From Muscardinus avellanarius (lineage: Eukaryota; Chordata; Mammalia; Rodentia; Gliridae), in the NCBI GenBank assembly GCA_963383645.1, contig OY726560.1:149059052-149123051 (forward strand): a stretch of 64,000 bases of DNA, read 5' to 3'. Of the stretch, positions 20,361 to 31,394 are shown piece after piece (position 1 is the stretch's first letter; each line of letters begins with the position of its first letter). The translations under genes were made by a program, and so were the position numbers. Under the pieces are notes generated by a model. It was not told the origin of the DNA and did no database searches. It was given only the letters and a program-made list of their open reading frames with translations.

Positions 20361-21290
20361 ATCCAGGGCCTCGTTTCAGCCTCACAGGTACTGTTTCTCC
20401 TGGAGACCCAGGAGCCCCTGCACACCAGGCTCCTCCAGAGTCCTGGATTTCTGCTTGCTGTCCTTAGGAAGGGGACATAACCTTCGCAGAGGCGGTCTGC
20501 GGGGACAGCGACGGCTGGCAGGACGGCGGAGTGCTGACGGACCGCAGGGGATTAGGGCTGAACACAACTCATTTCCCCACAGAAAATAAGCTGATTTGTT
20601 TTTGTTTTTAAATAAGCCTTATTAAAAACTGGCTGCTGCTGGTGCAGGATCCTGGGCGATAGCAAAGCTACGTTCAGACAACTGCTCCTTCCTGCTCCAA
20701 ATTTAGGAATAAGCCAGAAAGACTAGCTACTGTCCGGGCCCTGGAGGAGGTCCAGAAGGAAGAGTCCCAGGGAGCGTTGAGTGGGGTGGCTTTGGGCTAA
20801 GTTGTCAAGTCTCAGGAGCCCTGTCCTGTGCCTGTCAGGTGGGCAGGGCCTGAGGCGCTCTCTTCAGACATCAGCCTCCCTGGGGCTCCCATGGCGGGAC
20901 CTTTGGTGACTCAGGGTCTTCCTATTGGGATGCCCTTGCTTCCCCCCCACCCCACCCGCTTTCTGTCTTCTCCATTGGCTTCCCACAGACCCCGCCTTGA
21001 TTCTAGAACAGAACCTCTGTTCCCAGTGTGTTTTGGGGGGCCTGGGGCGTCCTCTTTCAGACCCTTTCAGGGTATCACAAAGTCAGAACTATTTTCACAA
21101 GAATGTTCTGACCTCATTTCCCTTTCATTCTCACAAGTGTGCAGTGCAGTGGAATTTTCCAGAAGCTGCGTGACATGCATGATGGAATGTGTGCCTGGCT
21201 GTTCTTGTTTGTGAAATATTTCCCAGTTTTAATTTTGAATATGGAAAATATGGGGAGATACAAAACATACAAACATAGATTTGGGGGTTG
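20361..21290. other. Unique DNA with a small CpG-dense patch
   Basis: 20485-20560 carries about nine CpGs and a frame open for some 45 codons, but without donor site or homology. The frame 20828-21214 is likewise unsupported. No gene called. Confidence 0.45.
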
Positions 21291-21509
21291 TCTTTTTTTT
21301 TTGGCGGGTGTGGGGATGGAACCCAGGGGCATTCAACCTCTAAGCTACACCCCCTGCCCTATTTTTTTTTTAATTCTTTATTTTGAGATACGGTCTCACT
21401 AAGTTGCGGAGGGCCTCACTAAATAGCTGAGGCTGTCCACGAACCAGGATCCTCCAGTCCTCAGCCTCCTGAATGCTGGGATTACAAGCGTGCGCCACCA
21501 CGCCCAGCT
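21291..21509 (-). mobile_element. Composite B1-ID SINE
   Basis: Antisense T run, GGGGATGGAACCCAGGGGC tail and 7SL half ending CACGCCCAGCT. Confidence 0.9.
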
Positions 21510-21732
21510 GGGGTAGTCTTAATTATGTTTTAAGAACTTAAAGAAATCTTGAGATTAAGAAAAGTTTGAGAATCTCTGTTCTAGATCTTTTTTCTTCAAA
21601 GTGAGGTGCTAAAATAATGCCAATGTTTGTGTATTTTTCTTAACTATTTAATATGTGTAACATTGTGCTACCAGTTTTTATTGGGAGCTCATCTTTTTAA
21701 GTGTGCAGTTGACAAAGCTGACTTATTTTCTC

Positions 21733-21808
21733 TGTGGTGATGGGGATTGAACCCAGGGCTTTGCACCTGCTAGGCAAGGGCTGTAACCACTGAGCCACAT
21801 TCCCAGCC
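21733..21808 (-). mobile_element. Stand-alone ID SINE (tRNA-Ala derived)
   Basis: GGGGATTGAACCCAGGGCTTTGCACCTGCTAGGCAAGGGC...CTGAGCCACATTCCC is antisense ID with the anticodon-arm region TGCTAGGCAAG that the composite SINE tail lacks. No 7SL half is attached. Confidence 0.8.
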
Positions 21809-21898
21809 TTTCATAACATTTTTTGTGTATCACGCCTTAACTCCATTTCCCCCAGGAACCCTGTAATTTTTATTGTGTGATTTAAAAAAATTGTGGTT

Positions 21899-22027
21899 AA
21901 GTTGGATGTGGTGGTGAATTCCTGTAATCCCAGTACTTGGGAGACTGAGACAGAATCACAGGTTCGAAGCCAGCCTCAGCAACATAAGTGGCCCTCAGCA
22001 GCTTTAGTGAGACTTTGCTTCAAAATA

Positions 22028-22062
<35 letters not shown>

Positions 22063-22145
22063 ATAGATAGATAGATAGATAGATAGATAGGGCTAAGGGT
22101 GTAGCTCAAAGGTAGAATGCCACTGGGTTCATTTCTAATAGAGGA
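21899..22145 (+). mobile_element. Composite B1-ID SINE with expanded linker
   Basis: 7SL half (GGATGTGGTGGTGAATTCC), then the linker has grown into (AAAT)n and (ATAG)n, followed by the ID tail GGCTAAGGGTGTAGCTCAAAGG. Confidence 0.85.
22023..22092. repeat. (AAAT)n(AGAT)n compound microsatellite
   Basis: About ten AAAT units followed by seven AGAT units, inside the SINE linker. Confidence 0.95.
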
Positions 22146-22711
22146 ACAAATAAATAAACAAATAAAAAAGAGTCCTGCCGCTGAACTTTGGGGGCAAATA
22201 CTTAGGGTGGGCTTATCCCTGTACCCCAGATAGGCACTGGTGGGCATGCAGATTCTGCCAGCTGGTGATTTTTGTGGATTTCAGGAACCAGGAGGACGGG
22301 GCAGAGGAGATGTGGAGCCGATGATGCTGGGCCCTTGACTCCTGGAGGATGGGTGTCCTGGCCTTCTGGGAACAGAACTTCTAAACAGCAAATGTGTCTG
22401 GAAGATTGTGATGCGGGCTGTTTTTGCTGGCTAGAAGCGTGGTCTCCAGAGCCAAAGGGAGCTCACAGCTCTGAGATGAAACTGGATTCTACCTAGGCAA
22501 GAGATGTGCCTATGTGTACAAAGCAAGAAAACAGCCCCATGACTCCCGCGGCAAGCCAAACAAAGCCAGAATGCCTGGGGAAAGGGACTCTGCCCACGGA
22601 GACAGGGGCATGGCTCGGGCCAAATTCTGAAGCACCCTTCCAGCAAGGCTACTGGACACCAAATCCGTGTAATGCTGTACCCCTCAAGGATTTTAGAGAA
22701 AGTAAATAAAA
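22146..22711. other. Unique DNA, no gene recognised
   Basis: No repeat and no credible exon; antisense frame 22784-22431 overlaps the neighbouring SINE. Confidence 0.45.
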
Positions 22712-22722
22712 GTGGATTTGTA

Positions 22723-22919
22723 GCTGGGCGTGTTCGTGCACGCTTGTAATCCTTGCGCTTGGGAGGCAGAGACAGGAGGATCACACAGGTTCAAAGCTAG
22801 CCTCGCTGGCTTAAGAGACCCTGTTTCCAAATAAAATATAAAATAAGTCTGGGAGTGTAGCCCAGAGGTAGAAGGGTTTCCAGGAACCCCAGTACCACCA
22901 AAAAAAAAAAAAAAAAAAA
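22723..22919 (+). mobile_element. Composite SINE, CTGGAAGCCC subfamily (sense), with TSD
   Basis: Sense copy with GCTGGCTTAAGAGACC and GGGTTTCCAGGAACCCC. TGGATTTGTA at 22713 and 22920 is the duplicated target; A20 tail. Confidence 0.95.
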
Positions 22920-22979
22920 TGGATTTGTAAAAAAAAAAAAATGTAAAATAAAATTGTGGTAAAAGACCGAAATACAACA

Positions 22980-23240
22980 TTTAACATTTAACTGTATTAA
23001 GTATGCAGTTTGGTGGCATTAAGTACGTTCAACTGGCCTCACCATCGTCTGTCTCAGGAGCCGTTCACCTTGCAGAACAAAGCTCCTGTACCCATTAAAC
23101 ACTAATTCCCGTTCCCCCACCTGCAGGCCCTGCCAATCACCATTTTGCTTTCTGCCTATGAATTTCACTGTTCTGTGTACCTCACAGGTAGGACTGTGCA
23201 GAATTTGTCTTTCTAGAGTTTTCTTGATTCTTTTCCATGG
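22980..23240 (-). mobile_element. Old L1 3' region fragment
   Basis: GTTTGGTGGCATTAAGTACG, CACCATCGTCTGTCTC, CTCCTGTACCCATTAAACAC and CTATGAATTTCACTGTTC match the antisense 3' region of old mammalian L1. Confidence 0.65.
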
Positions 23241-23888
23241 GCAAAACTAGCTGTGCAGTGTGTTTTCTGTTCATATCTGGGGGTGATGAAAGAGACTGCA
23301 TTTCTCTTTTCTAATTATTGGACCAAAGCCCTGAGATTTACTCTGACTGGATGAACTGAGGTCACATGTCTTGAACCAGTTGTGGAGGTTAAGGTGTGCC
23401 TTATAGCAGGGAGAAGCGGAGAGAGGAGGTCCTGCAGGCGGGAGGGGCGGCTCAGTAGGAATGTGCATACCTTCACATTCCTACTTCACATTCACACCTT
23501 CACCTAGGTGTGGGCCTAGGGAGCTGGTGGGATGGAGCAGGGATTGGTGGGATCTGCTTTGCACTTTTAAAGACAACCCTCTATGGGTGCAGGATGGACC
23601 TTTTTGATGTGGAAAGGAGAGAAAATGTTTTGCTACTTGCAATCCTTGGTTCTTTTTAAGAGGGTGGATTCCACTGTACGAAATACTTTTTTTTTTTACC
23701 CTGCCCTGGCAAACTCTGAGAGCAGAGGCTGAGTCACACAGATTGCGGTGTAGAAGAAAAGGGAAGGATTGTTATTATTTTGTGTTGTTGTTCTGAGATG
23801 GTAGGAATGTGGCGAGAGAGACGGGCCAGGTGAAAATGAGATGGCTAGTGCCTGCGTTTCAGGAACATAGGGGGCAGTTCTAGAAATG
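23241..23888. other. Unique DNA, no gene recognised
   Basis: No repeat or exon signature; a T9 run at about 23688. Confidence 0.5.
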
Positions 23889-23902
23889 TGTTTACTGAAC
23901 TT

Positions 23903-24130
23903 GGCAAGGTGTGGTGGCACATGCCTGGAATCCCAGGACTCGGGAGGCTGAGATGGGAGAGTCATAGATTTGAGAACAGCTTCAGCAATGTAGCAAAACT
24001 CTCAGCAACCTAGTGAAACCCTGTCTTAAAATAAAACACAAAACAGGGCTGGGAGTGTGGCTTGGAAATACAACATCCCTGGGTTCAGTCCCCAGTAAAA
24101 CAAACAAACAAACAAACAAACAAACAAACA
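23903..24130 (+). mobile_element. Composite B1-ID SINE with TSD and AAAC tail
   Basis: Diverged copy; TGTTTACTGAACTT at 23889 and 24131 is a perfect 14-bp target-site duplication. The tail is an (AAAC)n microsatellite (about 24095-24130). Confidence 0.95.
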
Positions 24131-24144
24131 TGTTTACTGAACTT

Positions 24145-24700
24145 TGAATTTTAAGTTGTACGTGTCCTGAGCTATAAATCCTTCCAGCTCCCCCTAAACT
24201 TTACGAATCTCTGGAGTCTCCACATATATGGAGACCTGTGTGTGAGAGGGGTGTGTGTATCCACACGGAGGAGTATTATGGAAAAGAACTCAGTCCCAAG
24301 CCTGGGTTAATCTAACACAGAACAGAATGGCATGTGTGGAATTATACGGTTAATCCAAATGGGATGATATCAGGCTCATCTACAGCGAGGCATTAGAGGT
24401 GACCCCCAAACTACAAACTCTTCCCCCCACCACCAGGAATTTCTAGGAACCTTGGGTAGGGTAGTGACTTAGGGAGTGTGTAGAGTCGGGATTAGAAACA
24501 TCATATCTTAGAATTTAAGAGCAAGCCATTATTGGCTAACATGTGAGCTGTAAATTCTTTAGAATTTATAAAGTACTTTTACATTTTACCTGTAAATGAT
24601 GTAAGATTGCAAAAAGGCTTTTTCTGAGAAATGTCATTCCCTGGTTTGGGAGCTGAAGACTTGTTGAGGAGGTGTGTGAATTCTAAGACCTTTCTGAGCT
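24145..24700. other. Unique or very old sequence, no gene
   Basis: AT-rich; 24250-24360 faintly resembles old L1 ORF2 end sequence, too weak to call. Confidence 0.45.
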
Positions 24701-24709
24701 GCTATCTGA

Positions 24710-25170
24710 AAGTTTACTACAATTGAAATACACATTGCCTCTGGCACAGTAATCGCACTTGTAGGACTCTGTCCTACAAAATAGAACACTTTGTACAGCA
24801 GGAGAATTGCACAGTAATTGTTCAGGGTCATTGATAATAATGGCCAAAATCTCCAACCAATCAAACAAAGCAAAATCCAAAACCAGAATCAACCTGAATG
24901 TTCTTTAGCAAGAGACTGTTTGATTAATCATGTTACCGCCACACAGTGAGATTCAACACAGCTGTTAAGACAGGATGAGTCAGATCCATAACTCATGAGT
25001 TGGAACAGCAGCCAGGATATATTGCTCATCAAAAGAGTTTAGGGATAACATGTGCTCTAGTTTTGTCTGGAGAAAAAGGTCAGGTATGTATTTATAAGCA
25101 TTAAAAATCATCAATGATACACAGTAAAATAATAATCTTTAGTAGAGTGAGACAAGAAGAGAAAACCATA
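24710..25170 (+). mobile_element. Old L1-related fragment
   Basis: AATAATGGCCAAAATCTCCAA, CAGCTGTTAAGACAGGATGAG and CCAGGATATATTGCTCATC follow the 3' part of old L1 (L1M/HAL1-like). No reading frame survives. Confidence 0.55.
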
Positions 25171-25617
25171 AACTTAGGATATATATATATATATCTACTG
25201 TGATTTGGTTCTATATTCATACAACTAAGTAGAAAATAAATCCTGACTTACTCAGGAGGAGCTGCCATTCTAAACAGTGGGGAATAGGTTCTGGGCCCGC
25301 TCCCAATACCTAGTTCTCTGACACACCCCTCCTAAGAACTGTCTTCCCACAAGTGTATGTGTATTTATGGACGTGAGGTTGTGAGGGAGAAATAGCAGAG
25401 CTTCAGACAGCTCTTATAAATGCTGTATATGATGTACCTTTATCCTTCAAACCTCATGAATAACAAAATAGAAAAAGGAAAAAGAGGCAGAAAAAGAGAA
25501 AGGTGAGCCAGTGTTGAGGACGGGGCTGGAAGAGACCCAAGAAAGCGTAAATCTCCAGACTTGAATTTTCTGTATGGGGAGCTTACTTGGCAAAGGAGCC
25601 TTCAGTAACATTGGCTC
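25171..25617. other. AT-rich unique DNA before the CT array
   Basis: A short (AT)n at about 25182-25195 and purine-rich DNA at 25450-25560 that contrasts sharply with the pyrimidine-only array that follows. Confidence 0.5.
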
Positions 25618-26383
25618 ACATTGGACATCTTCCCACTCCTCTACCTCCTGCCTCTCACATCCTATCCTTCAGCTTCCCATTTCCCATTTTCTTTCTTATG
25701 CTCTACTTCCTATCTGTCTGCTTCCTGCCTATCCTCATTTACTATCTCCCTGCTTTCTGCATTGTCCCCACTTCCTGTTTTCATGCTTCCTACCTATCCC
25801 TACTTCCTGTCTCCTTACTTGCTATATATCCTTCACTTCCTGTCTCCCTGCTTCCTGCATATCCCCCACTTCCTGTCCTCCTGTTGCTTGCATATCTTCC
25901 ATTTACTTTAGGAAGTCCCATTCTCGTCCCCTTGCTTACCACTCCCCACATTCTTTCTTCACCTCACTTTCTCTTCCTGTTTTGGCATTTCCTATCTCTT
26001 TGCTTCCTAGGCATCCCCACTTCCTTTCTTGGTCCCTGCTTCACCTCTCTCTGCTTCTTGCCTTTGTATTTCCTACCTCTGCTTCCTGCCTATCCTTCCT
26101 TTCCTTTCTGTGTCACACTTTCAGTCTCCCTGTTTCCTGCCTACCACCGCTTCCTTTCTTAGTCTCCACTTCCTGCCTCCATGCATAATTCGTCTGCACT
26201 TCTCTCTTCTTTCTTCACCTCCCTTTTTAGTCTTATTTTTCTCCCTTTTTCTGACCATCCCTCACTTATTTCCTGAGTTTCCTCTTCTAGTCTTTCTGTG
26301 TTCTCCCTGTCTCCAAATTTTCTCATAATTTCTACTTCCTGTCTCTATACTTTCTACCTATCTCGATTCCTTTCTCTTTTTGT

Positions 26384-26548
26384 TTGGCATATGTACACAA
26401 TGAGGTTTTATTCACCCATAATGAAAAACTAAGTTATGTCATTTGCAGGAAAAGGAATGGAAGTGGAGAGCATTATGTTAAGCGGAATAAGCCAGACTTA
26501 GACAAGTGCCATATGTTTTATCTCAAATGTGGAAGCTAGAGAGACCAA
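26384..26548 (+). mobile_element. L1 ORF2 end / 3'UTR scrap inside the CT array
   Basis: GGCATATGTACACAATGAGG, TCATTTGCAGGAAAAGGAATGG, AAGCGGAATAAGCCAGAC and TGTGGAAGCTAGAGAG are the conserved L1 ORF2 3' segment. ATTCCTTTCT on both sides may be a TSD, although the array itself supplies that motif. Confidence 0.85.
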
Positions 26549-26814
26549 TTCCTTTCTTAATCTCCTGTCTTCTTGCTTTTTGCCTATCCTGCAGTCTTTT
26601 CTTATCCTCAATTCCTATTTCTCTCCATCTCCTATGTTTCTGCTTCCGGACTATTCATCACTTTCTTTCTTAATCTCTACTTCCAGTTTCCCTACTTTCT
26701 GTATATTGCTACTTCCTTTCTTAATCTCCACTTCCTGTCTCCCAGTTTCCTATTTATCCCCCACTACCTTTGTTAGTTTCCACTTCTGTTTTTTTCTCTT
26801 GGCTTCCTCTTCTT

Positions 26815-26993
26815 TGCACTGAGGATTGAAGCCCGGGACAGTCTACCTATGAGCTACACCCCCAGCCTATTTTATTTTATTTTTTGAAGAAGGGTCTCTC
26901 TAGCTAAGTTACCGAGGCTGCCTTCAAATTTGTGATCCTCCTGTGTCAGCCTCCCAGGCCCCTGGATTAAAGGTGTGAGCTACCGTGTCTGAC
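26815..26993 (-). mobile_element. Composite B1-ID SINE, diverged, in the CT array
   Basis: Antisense ID tail (GAGGATTGAAGCCCGGGAC) and 7SL half ending CTACCGTGTCTGACT. Confidence 0.85.
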
Positions 26994-27451
26994 TCTTGTA
27001 CTTCCTTTCCTAGTTACCACTTCCTGTCTCCCTGCATCCTGCCCCTTGCTTCCTGCCTACTCCCCATATTCTCTTAGAATTTCTATTGTCTATCTTTGTG
27101 TGCCTATTTCACTTTCTTTCATATTTGCCACTTCCTGCTTCTCTCTCAGCTTCCTGCCTATCCCATATTTCCTCTCTTATTAGCCACTTCTGGTCTCCCT
27201 GTTTTCTGCCATTAAACTTCCTGTCTCCTGTTTCCTGACTGTTCCCCATGTTCTCTCATAATCTCTAATGCCGTTCTGCTTCCTGCAGGTACCTCTTCTT
27301 TGTTTCCACTTCCTGTCGCCCATATTTCTGCCTCCCACTTCTTATCTCCCTGCTCTCTGTCTGCTCCTCACTTAATTTCTAAATCTCCTCTTCCTGTCTT
27401 CCTGCTTCCTGGCTCTGTACTTTCTATTAGTAGGCTTCTTGCCTATCTTGC

Positions 27452-27630
27452 ACTTAAAAAAAATATTTATTGGTATTTGGGATGGTACCCAGGAGTCTTC
27501 TGCATCTGAATTACACTCTCAGCTTCCCTCTTCCTTCTTCTTCCTTCTTCTTAGTGAGACAGGGTCTCACTAAGTTGCTGAGGGTGGCTTTGAACCTGAA
27601 ATCTTCTTGTCTCAGCTTTTCAAATTTCAC
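27452..27630 (-). mobile_element. Composite B1-ID SINE, 3' part lost, in the CT array
   Basis: Antisense tail (GGGATGGTACCCAGGAGTC), a CTTCCT-rich linker, and an incomplete 7SL half ending at CAGCTTTTCAAA. Confidence 0.8.
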
Positions 27631-28640
27631 TTCCTTTCTTAACCCCCACTTCCTATATTCTTGTTTTCTGCTATTCCTCACTTTTTTTTCTTAGTCTCCA
27701 CTTCCTACCTCCTGCTCCCTGTCTGTCCCCCATTTCCTTATTGTATACTTCCTATCTCTGATTTCTGCCTCTGCACTTTCTGTGCCCCTGCTTCCTGCCC
27801 ATACCCTGATTTCTTTTTTAATATCAATAGCTCATCTTCTTGTTTCCTGCTTATCCCCTCTTTCCTTCTTAATCTTCACTTTCTCTCTTTTCATTTCCTG
27901 CCAATCCGATACTTCTTGTCTAAATCACTACTTTTTGTCCCCTGTTTCCAGCCTTTGAACCTCCTATATCTCTGCTTCCTGCCTGTATACTTCCTATATC
28001 TCAATTTCTAGCTTATAGCCCACTTCCTTTCTTAATCTCCACTTCCCATCTCTCTCTGCTTCTTGCCTATCCATTTCTTTTATAATCTCAACATCATGTT
28101 CCCTGTTTCCTCCTTCTGCATATCCTATGTCTCTACTTCCTGCCTATTCCTCACTTCCTTTCCTTATCTCCACTTCCTACATCCCTGCTTCCTGTCTATC
28201 CTTTGCTTTATTTATTTCTACTTCTTGCCTCACACTTCCTTTTAAGTGTCCATTTCCAATATCTCTGCTTCCTGCCTTTATACTTCCTATTTCCCTGCTT
28301 CCTGCCTATCCCCCACTTCTTTCTTAGTCTCCACCTCCTATCTCTCTCTGCTTCCTTCCTATTTTCCACTTATTTTCTAAATCTCTACTTTCTTTTTCCC
28401 TGCTTTCTGTTTCTGGGCTTTCTTTCTCTCTGTTTTCTGCCTATCCCCACTTCCTTTCTTAATTTCCACTCTCTGTCTCTTTACGTCCTACCTGTTTCCA
28501 TGCTCTTTTGAAATTTCTACTTCCTTTTCTTCTATTTTTCAGCTTTCTACCTATACCCACTTTCTTTGTTAGTCTCCACTTTCTGCCTTTCTGCATCCTG
28601 CTTATCCTCCATTTTTTTATTTCCTCTTCTTATTTCTTTC

Positions 28641-28839
28641 CTTTTTTTGTGGTACTGAGGACAAAACTCAGGGGCATTCTAACTCTGAGATACATCCCCA
28701 GCTCTATTTTGTTTTTTTATTTTGAAACAGGGTCTCACTAAGTTGCAGAGAGCTTCACTAAGTTGCCCAGGCTGGTCACAAACCTGTGATCCTCCTGTCT
28801 CAGCCTCCCAAGTGCTGAGATTACAGGCACACCTGGCTA
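28641..28839 (-). mobile_element. Composite B1-ID SINE in the CT array
   Basis: Antisense copy; the 7SL half contains CCCAGGCTGGTCACAAACC and ends GCACACCTGGCT. Confidence 0.9.
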
Positions 28840-29446
28840 CCAACTTTATAGTCTCCACTTCCAACATCTCTGTTTCCTGCCTCTGTACTTCCCATCTCTC
28901 TGATTCTTGATTATCTGTCACTTCCTTTCTTAGTCTCTACTTCCTGTCTCCCTACTTTTTGCCTATCCTCACTTTTTTCATAATTTTTATTTCCTATCTC
29001 TGTGCTTCCTGCCTATACCCAATACTTAATCTCTACTTCTGTCTATCCTGCTTCCTATCTTAGTCCCCACTTTCCATCACCCATTTCCTGCCTATTCTTC
29101 ACTTCCTTTCTTAATCTTCACTTCCTCTCTCTGCTTCCTGCAGATCCTCATTTTCCTTTCTTAGTCTATACTTTCTACTTCCTGGCTCTGCACGTGCTAT
29201 CTCTTTGTTTTCTAACTTCCTCTGCCTCCTCCTATCTACCTTTTGTAGTCTCTTCTTCCTGTCTCCTTGTTTTTTTACTATCTGCCACTTCCTTAATTTT
29301 TACTTCTTATCTTCCTGTTTTCTGCCTATCTTCCACTTTTTTCAGTCTCCAAATCCTGTCTTTCTCTTAGCTTCCTTCTTATCCCCAATTTGCTTTGTTT
29401 ATTCTCCACTTCCTATCTCCCTACAGTATGCCTCTGCACTTTTTTC

Positions 29447-29648
29447 CCCCAGTACTTGGGATTGAACTTAGAGGCATTCTACCTCTGATCTACACCCCAG
29501 CCCTATTTTTATTCTTTATTTTGAAACAGGATCTCACTTAAGTTGCAGAGGGCCTCACTAAGTAGCTGAGGCTGGCCTTGAACCTGAGATCCTCCTGTCT
29601 CAGCCTCCTAAGTACTGTGATTACAAGCGTGTGCCACCTTGCCTGGCC
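29447..29648 (-). mobile_element. Composite B1-ID SINE in the CT array
   Basis: Antisense copy with GGGATTGAACTTAGAGGC and the 7SL end TGCCACCTTGCCTGGCC. Confidence 0.9.
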
Positions 29649-30346
29649 ACCACTTTCTTTCTTAATTTCCACTGTCTTCTTGTTTCGTATCTGTCTCCCA
29701 CTTACTTTCTTAGGTTCTACTTCTTGTCTCTCTGCTTTCTGCCTCTGTACCTCCTATCTCCCTGCTTCCTATCCATCATTTGCTTCCTTTCTTATCTTGT
29801 ACTTTATGTCTTTCTGCTTCCTTCTTATCATCCACTTCCTTTCTTAATCTCCACTTCCTATTTTTTACTTCCTGACCCTAAACTTTCCATCTCCCTGCTT
29901 TCTAACTATTCCCTACTTCCTTTCTTAATATCTACTTCCTGTATCCCTGCTCCTGCCTATTCTCACTTCCTTCCTCAGTCTACTTCCTTCCCACTTCCTG
30001 CCTTCCCTACACCCTCTCTCAGTCTCTGTGGCCTGTCTTCCAGCTTCCTGCCTACCCTCTGCTTTCTTAGTCTCCACTTTCTGTCTCTATTCCTTCACTT
30101 TCTTTCTCAGTCTCTACTTCCTGTCTCTCTACCTGTGGCTTTTCTTCCTCTTCTTAGAGTATCAGAACCTGCTGATGGATGCCCTGGAGCTCAGATCTCT
30201 CTTGGACTCCTTACAGAGTTGGCCCCTTAGAGAAAGAATTGCACCCAGGTTGTTCCCAGTTTGCTTACACAGAGGACTATGGACTTGGAGTTTCACCAGC
30301 CATGTTCGTTCTTTGCTCTCTTTAATCTCTGTCTCTCTCCCCCACA

Positions 30347-30487
30347 GCACCAGGAGGGAGGGAGGCTAAGAAGAGAAGGCTTTCAGAGACTTCTCCGCCA
30401 GAGGATTTGGACTTGGAGTGGAAGAAAACAGCTAGAGTGGAGGTTGGGGCAGTAACAGAGCAGATCACTGAGCTTTCTCAACCCTGA
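30347..30487 (+). other. Candidate terminal coding exon (speculative)
   Basis: A good acceptor (TCTGTCTCTCTCCCCCACAG, AG at 30346-30347) is followed by a frame open from 30326 to TGA at 30485-30487. Its translation has balanced composition (PGGREAKKRRLSETSPPEDL, then LDLEWKKTARVEVG and an ending TELSQP), unlike the low-complexity frames beside it. ATTAAA at about 30601 could be its polyadenylation signal. Against it: I know no matching protein, the phase requires an upstream exon that I cannot identify, and 46 open codons can occur by chance. Confidence 0.2.
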
Positions 30488-31394
30488 AGGTTCAAGAAGA
30501 GGCCGCAGGACACCATCTCCTCAAATAGGGCCTGTCAGTGAGATTCTAAATCATACTTCCTAGGGGCCCTGTACAGAACCCCACAGACTCAGGTTTGGGG
30601 CATTAAAAAAAAATTAACTGAACAATGGCTTTCTGCAAATAAGTGGCAACCTTCCATGCGGGAAAATTCATTCTCCTCTTAAAAAGTTAATGGAAACCAA
30701 CCATGGAAGCCCCAGCCAAAAATAAAAATTGGAAGCTTTCTTCTCTTCAAGAGGTAAATACCACCAAGTTTCGGGTGATTCTTTGTGGAATCCAGACCTG
30801 GAAAGAAGAGGGGATTGGGCCACTTGGAGTCCCCAAAACTCTAGCCAGGAGACTTAGGTTGGGGCCAGTCAGGAGGCTTAGTGGGGTTGGCAAAGGCTGG
30901 GCGTTGAGAGAGCTGCACACTCTTCTGAGAGGCTGTGGGGGATGCCTGAGCACAGCAGGACTCTGGAGCATCTGAACAGAGCAGGCAAGCCAGAGCTGGA
31001 GAGCACGAGCTGCTTTAACGTACCTGATGCCTTCTTAGCGGTGGCCTTTTTAGTTCCGCGTGCTGAGGTGGATGCAGGGAAACCAGAGCTGAGCCTAAAG
31101 TGCTCCACATTTCACGTGCCTGGTCGATCGCCTAACCCAACAACTGCCTTTTCCTATCAGCAGGCTTCCTTCCCCCAGGCTGGGGCCGAACTGGAGCCAT
31201 CAGAGTGCCCTGCCTCCAGACCCACCAACGCCCTCCTCCCAGGCACATAGAGCGCAGGCACTATGGCTCCCTTCTCTCCTGTGATGATCTCGTAGATGCT
31301 CCCTCCCCTGCTTAGCAACTTTCTTTGACTCCCCATTGTCTCCAGAAATCTCACTCTTTGGGTAGCTATTCAAAGATTTTAAAAATCTTGTGCC
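30488..31394. other. Unique DNA, possible 3'UTR then no gene
   Basis: Contains the ATTAAA-A9 site near 30601 and no recognised repeat. Open frames 30942-31250 (+) and 30971-30747 (-) lack support. Confidence 0.4.

Larger units (their letters stand above)
25618..30155. repeat. 4.5-kb pyrimidine-rich degenerate tandem array
   Basis: The plus strand is almost only C and T, built from recurring submotifs CACTTCCTTTCTTAATCTC, CACTTCCTGTCTCCCTG and CTTCCTGCCTATCCC. Units are readable with a 31-34 base period at 25769-25868 and about 50 bases elsewhere. Copies are strongly diverged from each other. At least twelve copies of (C/T)ACTTCCTGT occur, which on the minus strand is ACAGGAAGT, the core ETS-factor site. 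Four SINEs and one L1 scrap interrupt it. Leu/Pro/Ser/Phe-rich open frames throughout (for example 25574-26188, 29631-30230) are translations of the array and not genes. Confidence 0.85.

Noticed and set aside
21733..21808. Possible tRNA-Ala gene
   Set aside because: The tRNA-like part is an ID SINE: diverged acceptor stem, no terminator context, and a retroposon layout.
25574..30230. Many long Leu/Pro/Ser/Phe-rich open frames that look like membrane proteins
   Set aside because: They are direct translations of the CT-only tandem array, open in several frames at once, and are interrupted by SINEs and L1.
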